A program made the position numbers and the translations under genes. Positions 30,737 to 39,186 of a stretch of DNA of 54,076 nt are shown here, one piece after another (within the stretch, counting starts at the first letter, position 1; each line of letters starts with the position of its first letter). This DNA is from Burkholderiaceae bacterium (lineage in GTDB: Bacteria > Pseudomonadota > Gammaproteobacteria > Burkholderiales > Burkholderiaceae_E): contig JAGXFG010000092.1 in the NCBI GenBank assembly GCA_024637395.1, positions 1 through 54,076 of the forward strand, read 5' to 3'. The notes beneath the pieces were generated by a model. That model saw nothing but the letters and a program-made list of their open reading frames with translations, was not told where the DNA came from and did no database searches.

Positions 30737-31507
30737 TCATCGCTCAAGCGCCAACAGCAGCTCTTCTGCCCGCAGCGGCTTGCGCAGCAAACACAGGCCG
30801 CTGCGCCGCGCCTGGACTGCGATTTCCGGTGAGCCATCACCGGTGGTCAGCACCAGGGCAGCGCCGGGCAATTGTCGGCGGGCGAATTCCAGCACTTCGA
30901 GGCCGCTGAATGCTCCTGGCAGACCCAAATCGGAAATCACGGCGGCGATCGCCACCCCGGAGCCCAGCACCGCCATTGCTTCGACGGAATCAGCCGCGAC
31001 ACACACCTGGCGGCCCGAATCCTCGAGCAACTGGGCAAGTGCGGCGGCGACATCGGGGTGGTCCTCGACGATCAGCGTCAGGCCCTGGTGTGCGCTCGCC
31101 TGGCAGTCTTGCTCCACCGCCGCGCGCCGCACTTCCGGCGCCGGTGCCGGCCACAATTCGGCCTGCTCGCCGAGCGCCCACGGCGCCAGCGCGGGCTCGG
31201 CCGGTTCGCTGCCGCAATAGTCACCGCCGGGTCGCCAGGAAGCCTCCAAGACCTGCCCGGAGCAGGCCAGCGGCAGACCTGGCAGCAGCACCCCAAGCCG
31301 CTCTACCGCCCCCTGGGCAGCCCTCACCGTCGAGGTCAGCGCCGGGTCGCGGGTCTGGCGTTCGAGGATGGCCAGCAACAGTGCCAGGGAACTGGCGGGT
31401 TGGAGCAACTCATGCATCGCCGCGGCGATCTGGCCACAACCAGCCTGCGGGCAAGGGGGTGGCCTTGGCCCTGGCGTCAGCTGGAAGATGCTGGATTGCG
31501 GCTCCAC
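30737..31507 (-). CDS. HisKA-like/receiver protein lacking an ATPase domain
   Basis: A 256-residue signalling protein. Residues ~28-80 resemble a histidine-kinase dimerisation domain (MHELLQPASSLALLLAIL, H32 in an H-E-L-x-Q-P pattern). A linker of ~60 residues follows, then a complete receiver domain (~143-256) with the acidic pair ED149-150, D194 in ISDLGLPG, the TTGDG switch and the KP motif. No HATPase motifs (N, G1, G2) are present. Either it is a truncated hybrid kinase or a phosphotransfer-receiver adaptor that needs a partner kinase. GTG at 31507 is the likely start; 117 gene-free bases separate it from nnrS. Confidence 0.7.
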   Translation of the reverse strand: MEPQSSIFQLTPGPRPPPCPQAGCGQIAAAMHELLQPASSLALLLAILERQTRDPALTSTVRAAQGAVERLGVLLPGLPLACSGQVLEASWRPGGDYCGSEPAEPALAPWALGEQAELWPAPAPEVRRAAVEQDCQASAHQGLTLIVEDHPDVAAALAQLLEDSGRQVCVAADSVEAMAVLGSGVAIAAVISDLGLPGAFSGLEVLEFARRQLPGAALVLTTGDGSPEIAVQARRSGLCLLRKPLRAEELLLALER

Positions 31508-31624
31508 GTTTCGGTCCGTCGGATCGGTGCGGGAGGTTCAGTTTGCCCTGCGGCGATGCTCCGGACCAAGGCCAGGTTAGCCGCGATGCCCGACCCGATG
31601 GTATCGGCCAAACGGCCTGCCGGA

Positions 31625-32821
31625 TCAGCGCTGGCGCACCTTGTCGAGCGCCAGTATGGGCAGATAGGCCAGCGCGAAAATGCCGAATGCCAGCGCCCAC
31701 AGGATTCCGGAAACGGCCATTATCGTCAGGTAATGGGCCGGGAAGAGCGGGGCCCCAACCCTTGCCAGGGCGGCGATCATCAACCAGCAGAATGCTGCCA
31801 CGTCCCAGCGCGATGCAATCACCGCCCGGCCGGTATGGCCACGCGCGGTGCGCATCATCATGGCCAGGCAGATGCCGCCGATCAGGCCAACGGTGAGCGC
31901 GTGCAGCGCCATTGCATTACCGGCAACCAGCCCCAAACCGGCCAGGGCACGCAGTGCGAACCAGACGAACAGCCAGGCGTGTGCCACATGCAACATCCAC
32001 AGCAACGCGATCGAGCGCGTCGCCCAAGGCTTCCAGCGCAGGCTGCGGGCCAGCGCCAGCACGGCGCCGGCGATGGCGATCGGGGTCACCAGGCGCTGGT
32101 CGAACTGGAGCGCGTCCAGCGCGAACATGGCGATCGCTGCCACCAGCAGACCCCGCTCGACCCAGGCGGTGTTGACGATGTCCGGGCGTTGCAGGTTCGC
32201 TCGGGTGAAGCCTGGAATCACCCGGCCACTCATCACGATGACCACGACCACTATCGCGCCCATTCCGATCCGTGCCATCGCGTAGGCCCGCTCGGGCTCC
32301 AGATTCCAGACCGTCGAGACCGCACCCATGACTACCAGAGCTGCGGGGAAGAGCAGATTCTTGGCCTTGCCGCCGGGCATCATCACCCTGAGCAACTCGA
32401 GGGAGCTGGCGAGGAAGAAGACTGCATTGGCGCCGGCGCTGAACCATCCCGGCCCGCCCAATCCGGCGATCCGGGCGATGATCCAGAGCGCGCTCAGTGC
32501 AGCCAGTCGCGTGCCGCTGGCCGTGTCCCGGCCGGTCCAGTTGCCCACCGCGGTGAGCAGGAAGCCGACGATTACCGCTGCCGTAAAGCCGAACAGCATC
32601 TCGTGCGCGTGCCAGTTCGTCGCAACCGGTAACGGCAGCACTCCGGCCGCCGCCAAGCCCCATGCCAGAATCGACAACGTGCTCCACCATGCCGCCAACA
32701 GGTAGAACGGGCGCAATCCGAGATCGAATAGGGCAAACCTCTGGCGCGCGCCCAACCCGCCACCAGGGCTCGCGGGCTCTGCCTCAGTGATCTGGCTGAT
32801 CGGAATGCTGGATCGCGCCAT
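31625..32821 (-). CDS. NnrS family haem-copper membrane protein
   Basis: A 398-residue protein with about twelve hydrophobic helices and the NnrS landmarks WHAHEMLFGF near residue 72 and HALTVGLIGG near 305. NnrS proteins are linked to denitrification and protection against nitric-oxide stress, typically under NO-responsive control. Here the neighbours are universal stress proteins downstream-to-upstream and a truncated kinase gene, with no nitrite or nitric-oxide reductase in view. The start ATG is at 32821; the upstream Usp gene ends 11 bases away, so both are probably in one transcript. Confidence 0.9.
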   Translation of the reverse strand: MARSSIPISQITEAEPASPGGGLGARQRFALFDLGLRPFYLLAAWWSTLSILAWGLAAAGVLPLPVATNWHAHEMLFGFTAAVIVGFLLTAVGNWTGRDTASGTRLAALSALWIIARIAGLGGPGWFSAGANAVFFLASSLELLRVMMPGGKAKNLLFPAALVVMGAVSTVWNLEPERAYAMARIGMGAIVVVVIVMSGRVIPGFTRANLQRPDIVNTAWVERGLLVAAIAMFALDALQFDQRLVTPIAIAGAVLALARSLRWKPWATRSIALLWMLHVAHAWLFVWFALRALAGLGLVAGNAMALHALTVGLIGGICLAMMMRTARGHTGRAVIASRWDVAAFCWLMIAALARVGAPLFPAHYLTIMAVSGILWALAFGIFALAYLPILALDKVRQR

Positions 32822-32832
32822 TCCCGAGCTTG

Positions 32833-33285
32833 TTATCCGCCCTTGCGGTGCACCAGCACCGGGATCCCGGTGTGGGTCAGCACCTTGCTGGTCTCACTGC
32901 CGAGCAGCAGCGCGCTCAGGCCCTTGCGGCCGTGGGACGCCATGAATATCAGGTCGCAACCATGGTTGGCGGCGCTATCGATGATGTGGCGATAGGGCTG
33001 TGCGTCGCGAACCCGGATCAGGCTGCAATCCACGCCGGAGTCCTTGGCAGCGGTGGCGACCGCATCGAGGGCGCGGGCGGCGTCGGCTTCGGTGGACTGG
33101 ACAAATTCTTCGTAGGAACGCTGGACGAAGGTCGGTGACTCGGCGAACGCCGGTGCGAGGTACTCCGGCATCACATGGATGGCCGTGATCCTGGCGCCCA
33201 GCGACTTGGCCAGCGCAATGGCGTGCTCGGCCGATTCGTAGGACAGTTCGGTGCCGTCGGTGGGTACCAGAATATGTCGGTACAT
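32833..33285 (-). CDS. universal stress protein, single UspA domain
   Basis: A 150-residue UspA-fold protein starting YRHILVPTDGTELS and ending with the ATP-binding type motif GSETSKVLTHTGIPVLV, preceded by MASHGRKGLSALLLG. ATP-binding Usp proteins act in energy and redox stress survival. It lies 12 bases downstream of a tandem-Usp gene on the same strand, which suggests one operon. Confidence 0.92.
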   Translation of the reverse strand: MYRHILVPTDGTELSYESAEHAIALAKSLGARITAIHVMPEYLAPAFAESPTFVQRSYEEFVQSTEADAARALDAVATAAKDSGVDCSLIRVRDAQPYRHIIDSAANHGCDLIFMASHGRKGLSALLLGSETSKVLTHTGIPVLVHRKGG

Positions 33286-33297
33286 GACAACTCCTTC

Positions 33298-34659
33298 TTA
33301 GGGTTCTTCTGGAGGAATGAGCATGATCGGACGTTTCAAAATCTTGATCACGTCCTGGGCTATTGATCCGAGCACGAATGCCGTCAAACCGGTGCGGCCG
33401 ACCGTCCCGATGCAGACCAGGCTGGCATCGATGCGATTGGCCGCGCGCCGGATGCCCTCGGCGACATCTTCATCCTCGACCACTTCGACCCGCACCCGTG
33501 GTTCGTCGGCACCGGCCGGTAGCACGGTGCTCAATGCTTCTCGGGAGCGCTCGATCCAGTCGGCATGTTCGGCCATGAAACGGGGATCCGCGACGTGGCG
33601 CACGAATGCCCGGTTCGGCAGCTGTCGCGGATGCACAACGGTAATCAGGACGATCTCTGCGCCCGGCGGTGTCATGGCGATTGCCCGGCGCGCTGCGCTG
33701 TTGCACTCGGCCGACAGGTCAGTGGCAATGAGTACGCGCTCGATTGGCGCCAGATGCTCTTCCGGAGCCGCGGCGCGCAGCGGCACCACCAGTACGCTCT
33801 GGGAAGCCTCTTTGGTCAGTTCGAGCGACATCGATCCGCTCAGTGCTCTCTCGCCGCGGGTGAGCTGGTGCGAACCGACGATGATCAGATCGGCTTCCTC
33901 ACGATCCGCCAGATGCAGCAGGCGGGTCGCCGGCGAACCGAGATGATCCGAGATCAGGATTCGGTAAGACAGCCCGCCAAACACTGGATCAACCCGGCGC
34001 GCCACCTCCTCTTCCAGCAGCTCGGCAGGGTTTCTGGCTTCGTGGCCGAGGTGGCCCTGCGGTTGCAGGCCGACATCCTCGGCGTGGCCGGCGATGTCCG
34101 CGACGTGGGCGACGAAAATTTCGCAAGCCTGGCGCTTGGCGAGGCGTGGCACCCAGGCGAGCGCCCGCCGGGCTGAAACAGTGAAGTCGAACGCGCACAG
34201 AACCCGCAACGGCCGCTTGCCGAGCAACCAGTCCTGCAGCGGATGTGGGCGGCGCACGAACAACATCGGTACCAGGGACTGCTCGAGCAAGGACAAGGCA
34301 GTCCGGCCCATCGTCGATTGCCCCGGTGCCGGGCCGCTGAATGCCGCCAGCAATGCCAGGTCGAATTCCTGCTCCGATTGCAGTCCCAAAATGGCTGCGT
34401 CGGCCGGGCCAGGTATCAGGTGTGCCGAGGTTTCGGCGCCAAACTTGCCCAGGCGCTTGGCTTCTGCCGCGAGTTGCTTCTCCGCGCGGGCTCGCCTCAG
34501 CTCCTCTGCCTTGACGTTAGCCGCCTTGCCGGACTTCTTCTCGAATGCGTGGAGCAGCGCCACGGATCCAGGGATGTTGCCGCTGTTGGCAATGTGTGCC
34601 GCAATGGTGGCGACCTCGACCGACTCGCTGCTGAAGTCGGTTGCACAGATGATTTTCAC
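33298..34659 (-). CDS. tandem universal stress protein (two Usp domains)
   Basis: A 453-residue protein with two fused Usp domains. The first (~1-150) and a middle stretch are degenerate at the nucleotide site (IIVGSHQLTRGERALSGS at the end of the second unit); the C-terminal domain carries GTVGRTGLTAFVLGSIAQDVI, the classic G2XG9G(S/T) type loop. The length suggests possibly three Usp-like units, at ~1-150, ~150-295 and ~300-453. Probably acts in anaerobic or energy stress. It is preceded by DUF302 and followed by a single-domain Usp. Confidence 0.88.
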   Translation of the reverse strand: MKIICATDFSSESVEVATIAAHIANSGNIPGSVALLHAFEKKSGKAANVKAEELRRARAEKQLAAEAKRLGKFGAETSAHLIPGPADAAILGLQSEQEFDLALLAAFSGPAPGQSTMGRTALSLLEQSLVPMLFVRRPHPLQDWLLGKRPLRVLCAFDFTVSARRALAWVPRLAKRQACEIFVAHVADIAGHAEDVGLQPQGHLGHEARNPAELLEEEVARRVDPVFGGLSYRILISDHLGSPATRLLHLADREEADLIIVGSHQLTRGERALSGSMSLELTKEASQSVLVVPLRAAAPEEHLAPIERVLIATDLSAECNSAARRAIAMTPPGAEIVLITVVHPRQLPNRAFVRHVADPRFMAEHADWIERSREALSTVLPAGADEPRVRVEVVEDEDVAEGIRRAANRIDASLVCIGTVGRTGLTAFVLGSIAQDVIKILKRPIMLIPPEEP

Positions 34660-34704
34660 GGTTCCTCCGATGCCGAGCGCGCGCCGGCTAGCCCGCTCGC
34701 TTGC

Positions 34705-35100
34705 TCAGGTTGCCGCCATGACTCTGGAAAGGCGTGCTTCGGCGTCGGCCATCAGTGCTTCCATCCCCTCTTTGCCGACCAGGCTGAACATTGCCCGTGG
34801 GCTGGCGACCGACACGGTTACCCCGGCGTCAGTCTCCTGGACCACTGCATTGCAGGGCAGCAACAAACCGATCTGTGGTTCAGCCAGGAGGGCCTGGTGG
34901 GCCAGGTTAGGATTGCACGCGCCCAGGATCGTGTAGCGCCGGAAATCCTTGTCGAGTTTCTTCTTGATGGTGGCCTTGACATCGATCTCGGTCAGGATGC
35001 CAAAGCCCTCGGCGGCAAGTGCAGCCGTTATCCGCTCAATCGCCTGGTCGAAACTGACACCAACCAGCAGTTTCTCGTAGCCGTAGCCAATTTTGCTCAT
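34705..35100 (-). CDS. DUF302 family protein
   Basis: A 131-residue soluble protein starting SKIGYGYEKLLVGVSFDQAI with the DUF302 features FGILTEIDVKATIKKKL, YTILGACNPNLAHQAL and LLLPCNAVVQE. DUF302 proteins bind haem or small ligands in some reports, but the role is not settled. It heads the tandem-Usp/Usp/NnrS run on the minus strand, which points to a stress or redox role. Confidence 0.9.
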   Translation of the reverse strand: MSKIGYGYEKLLVGVSFDQAIERITAALAAEGFGILTEIDVKATIKKKLDKDFRRYTILGACNPNLAHQALLAEPQIGLLLPCNAVVQETDAGVTVSVASPRAMFSLVGKEGMEALMADAEARLSRVMAAT

Positions 35101-35263
35101 CTCTTTTCTCCTTCGACAGTACCTCGAGCCGTGCTATGGCCCGCAAGCCTCTATTATGAGACCTCCGGGCAAACCCGTACTCAGTGCCGGACCGATAGTC
35201 CGCCATCTCTGCCGTTGTTCAGGCGCGCCGCCTGCTTGAGATTGGAGCCGCGCAATACCCTGA

Positions 35264-35923
35264 TCAGCGCTTGCCAGCCAATTCGCGCGCCTGCGCGAGA
35301 CTGCCCTCGATGGAGCTCTTGAGCTCTTCGGTCCCTGGCGGCAGTGTTGCTATTGCCTTCTCCCAGTTCGCGATGGCAGTGGCGTAGTCCTTGCGCCGAA
35401 ATGCCTCGGTCGCAGACATCGCCAGCGCCTTCCAGTAGGTCGGGTCGGCCTTGAGCGCGCGGCCGATCAAATCCATCGGCTCGCCCCCGAGATTGCCGCC
35501 ATTGGCCACCGCCAGCGCGTCGGCGTAGTCGGACAAGATCGACGCGTCGTCCGGGATTACCTTCACCAGGCGCTCGAACACCTTGACCGCGTTGGGATAG
35601 TCGGCCATCGAGTAATAGGTGCGCGCCAGCGTCGCCATCCCCTGGACGTCGTCCGGATTGCTCTCGAGCCGGGCGGCCAGCTTGGCGGCCATTTGTTGCA
35701 GCTCGTCGCTGCTGTGGGCCTTGCCTTGCCCCGCCGCTACGGCTGGGGCGCTGAGCTTGACGTTGAAGGCGCTGCTGAATTGCCAGAACAGGGCCACCAC
35801 TGCGATCGGAATGGCCACGATCAGGCTTATCACCCAGATTGGCACTCCGGTCCGCTTGGCAGCCACAACCAGTGGGGCTGCCACGGCTTTGTTCGGGCGC
35901 GATTTGTCGCGTTTACCACCCAT
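35264..35923 (-). CDS. TPR membrane protein similar to the CcmI/CycH C-terminal part
   Basis: A 219-residue protein with a basic N-terminus, one transmembrane helix (~27-48, PIWVISLIVAIPIAVVALFW) and three to four TPRs in the periplasm (ATLARTYYSMADYPNAVKVF, ALAMSATEAFRRKDYATAIA). The SSDELQQMAAKLAARLESNP segment resembles the TPR part of the cytochrome c maturation factor CcmI/CycH, which chaperones apocytochromes. Its position directly before the cytochrome island supports an apocytochrome role, but the other ccm genes are not here, so this is inference. Confidence 0.72.
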   Translation of the reverse strand: MGGKRDKSRPNKAVAAPLVVAAKRTGVPIWVISLIVAIPIAVVALFWQFSSAFNVKLSAPAVAAGQGKAHSSDELQQMAAKLAARLESNPDDVQGMATLARTYYSMADYPNAVKVFERLVKVIPDDASILSDYADALAVANGGNLGGEPMDLIGRALKADPTYWKALAMSATEAFRRKDYATAIANWEKAIATLPPGTEELKSSIEGSLAQARELAGKR

Positions 35924-36021
35924 TGCGTTATTCCTCTTCCACAGACCTGCAAACAGCCCCGCACTTTAGCAGAACTCGTCTGCGGGCGACGACGACGACG
36001 GCTGGAACCGCCGCCGGTGGC

Positions 36022-36058
36022 GCAAAGAAAAGCCCCCGGCGATTGCTCGCCGGGGGCT
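36022..36058 (-). terminator. strong intrinsic terminator after the nine-heme cytochrome gene
   Basis: A perfect 12-bp stem (36031-36042 with 36047-36058) and a TTGC loop, GC-rich, followed on the minus strand by TTTTCTTTG (36022-36030). It lies 21 bases beyond the stop of the cytochrome b/c fusion gene and ends its transcript. Confidence 0.92.
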
Positions 36059-36078
36059 GCCAGGACCCTGGTTCAGGG

Positions 36079-38079
36079 TCAGTGGGTAAAGAAGCCGATC
36101 GCGACCAGCGTCAGCAGGATCAGGCCGATTGTAATCAGCGTGAACCCGAGGATCGTCGACCCGATGGTCATCGGCCGGGACGGCTTGTCTACCAGGTACT
36201 TCTCCAACTCGCCCGAGTCAAGCAGGCGCTGATATTCGTGCGCGTGCTCATGACGGAACTCATCGAGCGGAACCGCGCCGGTGAACATCACCACATCGAG
36301 CGGGAACTTGTCCGGACGGAAGTGGTTGTTGAAGAAGTGCACCGTGAAGAGGAACACGACCGCCAGAATGGCTTCCTCGCCGTGGAAGATCGCCGCGACG
36401 TTGAACACCCAGCCCGGCAGGTAGGTAGCAACCTTGGACGGAATCCACATCATCAATCCGCTGACGCCAATGATGGTGACCCCCCAGAACGGTGCCCAGT
36501 AGTCGAACTTCTCCCAGTACGTCCAGCGGTCGAACTTGGGCCGCGGCCCCTGGCCCAGGAACCACTCGAACATTGAGTAGATGTCGCGCAGGTCGTTGAG
36601 GTTCGGCACCATCGAGTGCGGCCCGAAGAGCTTGAACTCCTTGAAGTTCCGGCCGATCCGGATGCCGATGTACAAGAGATGCCAGATGAACACCGCGACA
36701 AAGAACAACGCAGCGATGCGATGGACCTCACCAGCGATGCGCGGGCCACCGAACCACTTCATTACCACGTAGGCCCATTCGGTGTTCGAGAACAGCAGTG
36801 GCATGCCGCTGATCGTAAGCGTCATCAAGCTGAGCGCGAACGTGAGGTGGGCAATGCGCCAGGTGCGGGTGAAACGCTGGAAGTGCTTGCCGCGCAACGG
36901 TTCCGGTAGCTCATCGATCTTGATGTGCGGCCGCAGTTTGCGCTCCTTGCGTTCCTTGTATTCGCGGTAGAACCACAGCAGCGTGTGAGTCCAGAAGAAC
37001 GCGAAGGTTCCCGCCAGCAGGCCGATCATCAGCTTCGAAGCCAGCCACATCTGAGGATAGGCAAAGAAGTTGTCATTCTGGGCGTGGGGCAGGAACGTAG
37101 CGAAACCTTCGCTGGCCTCGGCCAAGCCACTCTTCGGGTTATGACAGCTGCGGCAGGTCTTGAGCCGGTTTTCGCCGGCCACCATGGAGTTCGGATCATC
37201 GGCGCGCAGGATCGCGTGGCTGCCATGGCAGTTGTAGCACTTGGCGGTGTAGCCGTAGCCGAGCTTGTTGACCTGGCCGTGATAGGTGGCACGGTAGGAC
37301 TTGAGGCTCTCGGTATGGCAGTTGCCGCAGCGGTTGCTCACCGCCACCTTGAAGGTATCGTCGGAAGTCGAGTCGACCGAATGCGACGAGTGGCAATCGG
37401 AACACACTGCCGCCTTCGCGTTCTTCTTGACCAACACTTCCTGGCCGTGGACTGATTCCTTGTACTCGTCGAGCTGGTAGTCGTGGCACTTGCCGCACAG
37501 GTTGGGGCCGCCAAGTCGCCATTCGAGCCGTTCTGGCGTGCCGACCGTCGGGATATTGAAAGTGTGGACGTTGTGGCAGTCGTTACAGCTGGCTGTATAC
37601 CCGCTGACGGTGTCGACATCCTTGCGCCCGTGCCAGGACTTCGCCCAGGCGCCGGCGTTTTCCATGACCTTGCCCAGCCGCGGATGCTCAGCTTCCTTGC
37701 CCTCTTGCTTGGCCTTCTCCCACAGCGCGAAGTGGCACTCGACGCAATCAACCTTTTGCTTCTCGCGGGCGCTCGGCTTGGTATGTCCTTCGATCGCTTC
37801 GACGAATTCGACCAGCCCGGTGTGACATTCGACACACTGCAACTTGGCGTGAACGGATTTTGCAAATCCGTCCTTGGGTACCGCGGTCAGGGCGCGCGGC
37901 TCATCGCCGGGGCCAGGGACCTCGATCTTCCTCTTGCCCGTTTCGTGGCAACCCAGGCAGGCTGCGTTGTCGACTTTCATGCCGCCCTGGGCAAGGGCTG
38001 CCGGTGCCGGGGCAAGCAGGGTCAGCAAGGACCCCATGAGAACAGTAATGGCGTACGACGCCAAGTTTCTTACAAACAT
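36079..38079 (-). CDS. nine-heme cytochrome c fused to a b-type membrane cytochrome (CbcL-like)
   Basis: A 666-residue inner-membrane cytochrome. After a signal peptide (FVRNLASYAITVLMGSLLTLL) a periplasmic domain has nine CXXCH motifs, the first at C41-H45 (CLGCH) and the last at C309-H313 (CRSCH). From ~345 to the end there are about five hydrophobic helices with paired histidines (WRIAHLTFALSL, EVHRIAALFFVAVFIWHLLY, ITIG near the end), a formate-dehydrogenase-gamma/HydC-like cytochrome b. This layout and haem count match what I recall of Geobacter CbcL, which oxidises menaquinol for low-potential extracellular acceptors. ATG 38079 is used because it opens the signal peptide; the frame extends 44 codons upstream. 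A monocistronic terminator follows. Confidence 0.88.
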   Translation of the reverse strand: MFVRNLASYAITVLMGSLLTLLAPAPAALAQGGMKVDNAACLGCHETGKRKIEVPGPGDEPRALTAVPKDGFAKSVHAKLQCVECHTGLVEFVEAIEGHTKPSAREKQKVDCVECHFALWEKAKQEGKEAEHPRLGKVMENAGAWAKSWHGRKDVDTVSGYTASCNDCHNVHTFNIPTVGTPERLEWRLGGPNLCGKCHDYQLDEYKESVHGQEVLVKKNAKAAVCSDCHSSHSVDSTSDDTFKVAVSNRCGNCHTESLKSYRATYHGQVNKLGYGYTAKCYNCHGSHAILRADDPNSMVAGENRLKTCRSCHNPKSGLAEASEGFATFLPHAQNDNFFAYPQMWLASKLMIGLLAGTFAFFWTHTLLWFYREYKERKERKLRPHIKIDELPEPLRGKHFQRFTRTWRIAHLTFALSLMTLTISGMPLLFSNTEWAYVVMKWFGGPRIAGEVHRIAALFFVAVFIWHLLYIGIRIGRNFKEFKLFGPHSMVPNLNDLRDIYSMFEWFLGQGPRPKFDRWTYWEKFDYWAPFWGVTIIGVSGLMMWIPSKVATYLPGWVFNVAAIFHGEEAILAVVFLFTVHFFNNHFRPDKFPLDVVMFTGAVPLDEFRHEHAHEYQRLLDSGELEKYLVDKPSRPMTIGSTILGFTLITIGLILLTLVAIGFFTH

Positions 38080-38107
38080 AGGGACTCTCGCCTTTTTCCG
38101 CGAAAGG

Positions 38108-38171
38108 AGCGCCCCAAAGGGGCGCTGCCAGTCAACATATATTGCGGGCTGGGCAAACAGTCCCAGCCCGC
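38108..38171 (-). terminator. two hairpins between the monoheme and nine-heme cytochrome genes
   Basis: Two perfect inverted repeats: AGCGCCCC/GGGGCGCT (38108-38126, loop AAA) and GCGGGCTGGG/CCCAGCCCGC (38144-38171, loop of eight). They lie downstream of the monoheme cytochrome gene and upstream of the fusion gene on the minus strand. The second is followed by AT-rich sequence (AATATATG) but neither has a proper T tract, so they may attenuate or stabilise mRNA ends instead of terminating fully. Confidence 0.6.
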
Positions 38172-38248
38172 ATTTCGTGGTCAGTTGGCTCTGGTCACCT
38201 GAGCTCGGCATTCACTACCGATCCAGTTGCCTGAGCCCGTTCAACCGA

Positions 38249-38554
38249 TTACTTCTTGAGGGACAGGATGTAAGCGACCAGGTTGTCGATCGCCTTGTCG
38301 TCACCCTTGGAAATGATCTGGTGGTCGTCCTTGTTGGCCGTGATGAAGGTTTTCAGATCCGCGGCTTTGCCGGCGAATTTTGTCGCGCTGGCCGTGAACG
38401 ACGGGCCCTTCTTGTTCTTGGCCACGTCGTGGCACTTGGCGCACTTCTCGGCCTTGAGGAGTGCTTCGGCCCCGGCCACATCTACAGCCGAGGCGGTCCC
38501 GACCAGCCCGAACAGGCAAACGCTGGCAGCTGCGAGTGCAATCTTGATGCTCAT
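38249..38554 (-). CDS. monoheme class I-like cytochrome c, Met ligand replaced
   Basis: A 101-residue periplasmic cytochrome: signal peptide (SIKIALAAASVCLFGLVGTASA), one CXXCH (C38-AK-C41-H42) near the mature N-terminus and a C-terminal helix (AIDNLVAYILSLKK), the class I fold pattern. The mature chain contains no Met; at the expected Met position is H78 (KDDHQIISKGDD), suggesting bis-His ligation and low potential. ATG 38554 has GGAGG upstream and opens the signal peptide; a longer frame to 38611 is not supported. Likely an electron shuttle for the neighbouring membrane cytochromes. Confidence 0.9.
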   Translation of the reverse strand: MSIKIALAAASVCLFGLVGTASAVDVAGAEALLKAEKCAKCHDVAKNKKGPSFTASATKFAGKAADLKTFITANKDDHQIISKGDDKAIDNLVAYILSLKK

Positions 38555-38691
38555 GAGAACGTCCTCCAGAATTGACGAATTTAAGTTGGCTTGTACGCTA
38601 CTGGCATCCATCTACCAGCAATGAAAAGAACCGCTTTGAGTCGGACCTTGAATTGCAGTTGGCAGTCACGAAAAATTGACTCAACGTCCTA

Positions 38692-38720
38692 ATTTTGACT
38701 GAAGCAAAGTTAAAGGTCAA
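38692..38720 (-). promoter_or_regulatory. candidate sigma-70 promoter of the monoheme cytochrome gene
   Basis: On the minus strand TTGACC (38720-38715) is followed after 17 bases by CAAAAT (38697-38692), 4-5 of 6 consensus bases in each box at ideal spacing, in an AT-rich stretch. It would give a ~130-base leader before ATG 38554. The rest of the 320-base gap 38555-38874 holds only the hairpins described separately. Confidence 0.45.
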
Positions 38721-38805
38721 TTACAAGAGTACGTAAAAAAAGTACACCGTTGTCGCAGCGCAACCAAGGGCCAAGCGAATTCTAGCAGGACTCGCTGATA
38801 TGGGC

Positions 38806-38875
38806 GGCCGCCCTCAGCGAGGGCGGCCTCTTGGAGGAGCCGGCGGGAGCCGGCTCGGCAGGTCTTCTACCTGCC
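38806..38875 (-). terminator. hairpins at the 3' end of the second monoheme cytochrome gene
   Basis: GGCAGGT/ACCTGCC (38857-38875) overlaps the stop codon region of the cytochrome gene at 38875, and a perfect 10-bp stem GGCCGCCCTC/GAGGGCGGCC (38806-38828, loop AGC) lies ~45 bases further on. Neither has a T tract on the minus strand. Together they probably end or protect the transcript. Confidence 0.55.
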
Positions 38876-39186
38876 TAGTTCGACAGAATCCAGGCGGCCA
38901 GGTTCTTGATCGCCGCCTCGTCGCCCTTGGAAACGACCGCATGGTCATTCGGGCCGGTGGTGAGGAACTTGACCAGCGTGGCTTCCGCGTCGGCCTTGCC
39001 TTTGTACTTCGCAGCCAATGACTTGAACGACGGACCTTTCTTTTCCTTCTCGACGTCGTGGCACTTGGTGCACTTCTCGGCCTTTGCCAGGGCCTGGGCA
39101 GCCTTGGCGTCGACCTCGGCAGAGGCGGTCCCGGCAAAGCCTAACGCCAGGATGCTGGCAGCCGCCAGCGCATACTTAAGTTTCAT
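38875..39186 (-). CDS. monoheme class I-like cytochrome c, Met ligand replaced
   Basis: A 103-residue paralogue of the cytochrome at 38249: signal peptide (KLKYALAAASILALGFAGTASA), CXXCH at C39-H43 (CTKCHDVEKEKKGPSF) and C-terminal helix (AAIKNLAAWILSN). No Met remains after signal cleavage, and H82 (PNDHAVVSKGDE) stands at the Met-ligand position. The motif GPSF after the haem site is shared with its paralogue. The 274 bases upstream (39187-39460) are a divergent control region shared with the acetoacetyl-CoA synthetase gene; I see no convincing promoter pair in it. Confidence 0.92.
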   Translation of the reverse strand: MKLKYALAAASILALGFAGTASAEVDAKAAQALAKAEKCTKCHDVEKEKKGPSFKSLAAKYKGKADAEATLVKFLTTGPNDHAVVSKGDEAAIKNLAAWILSN

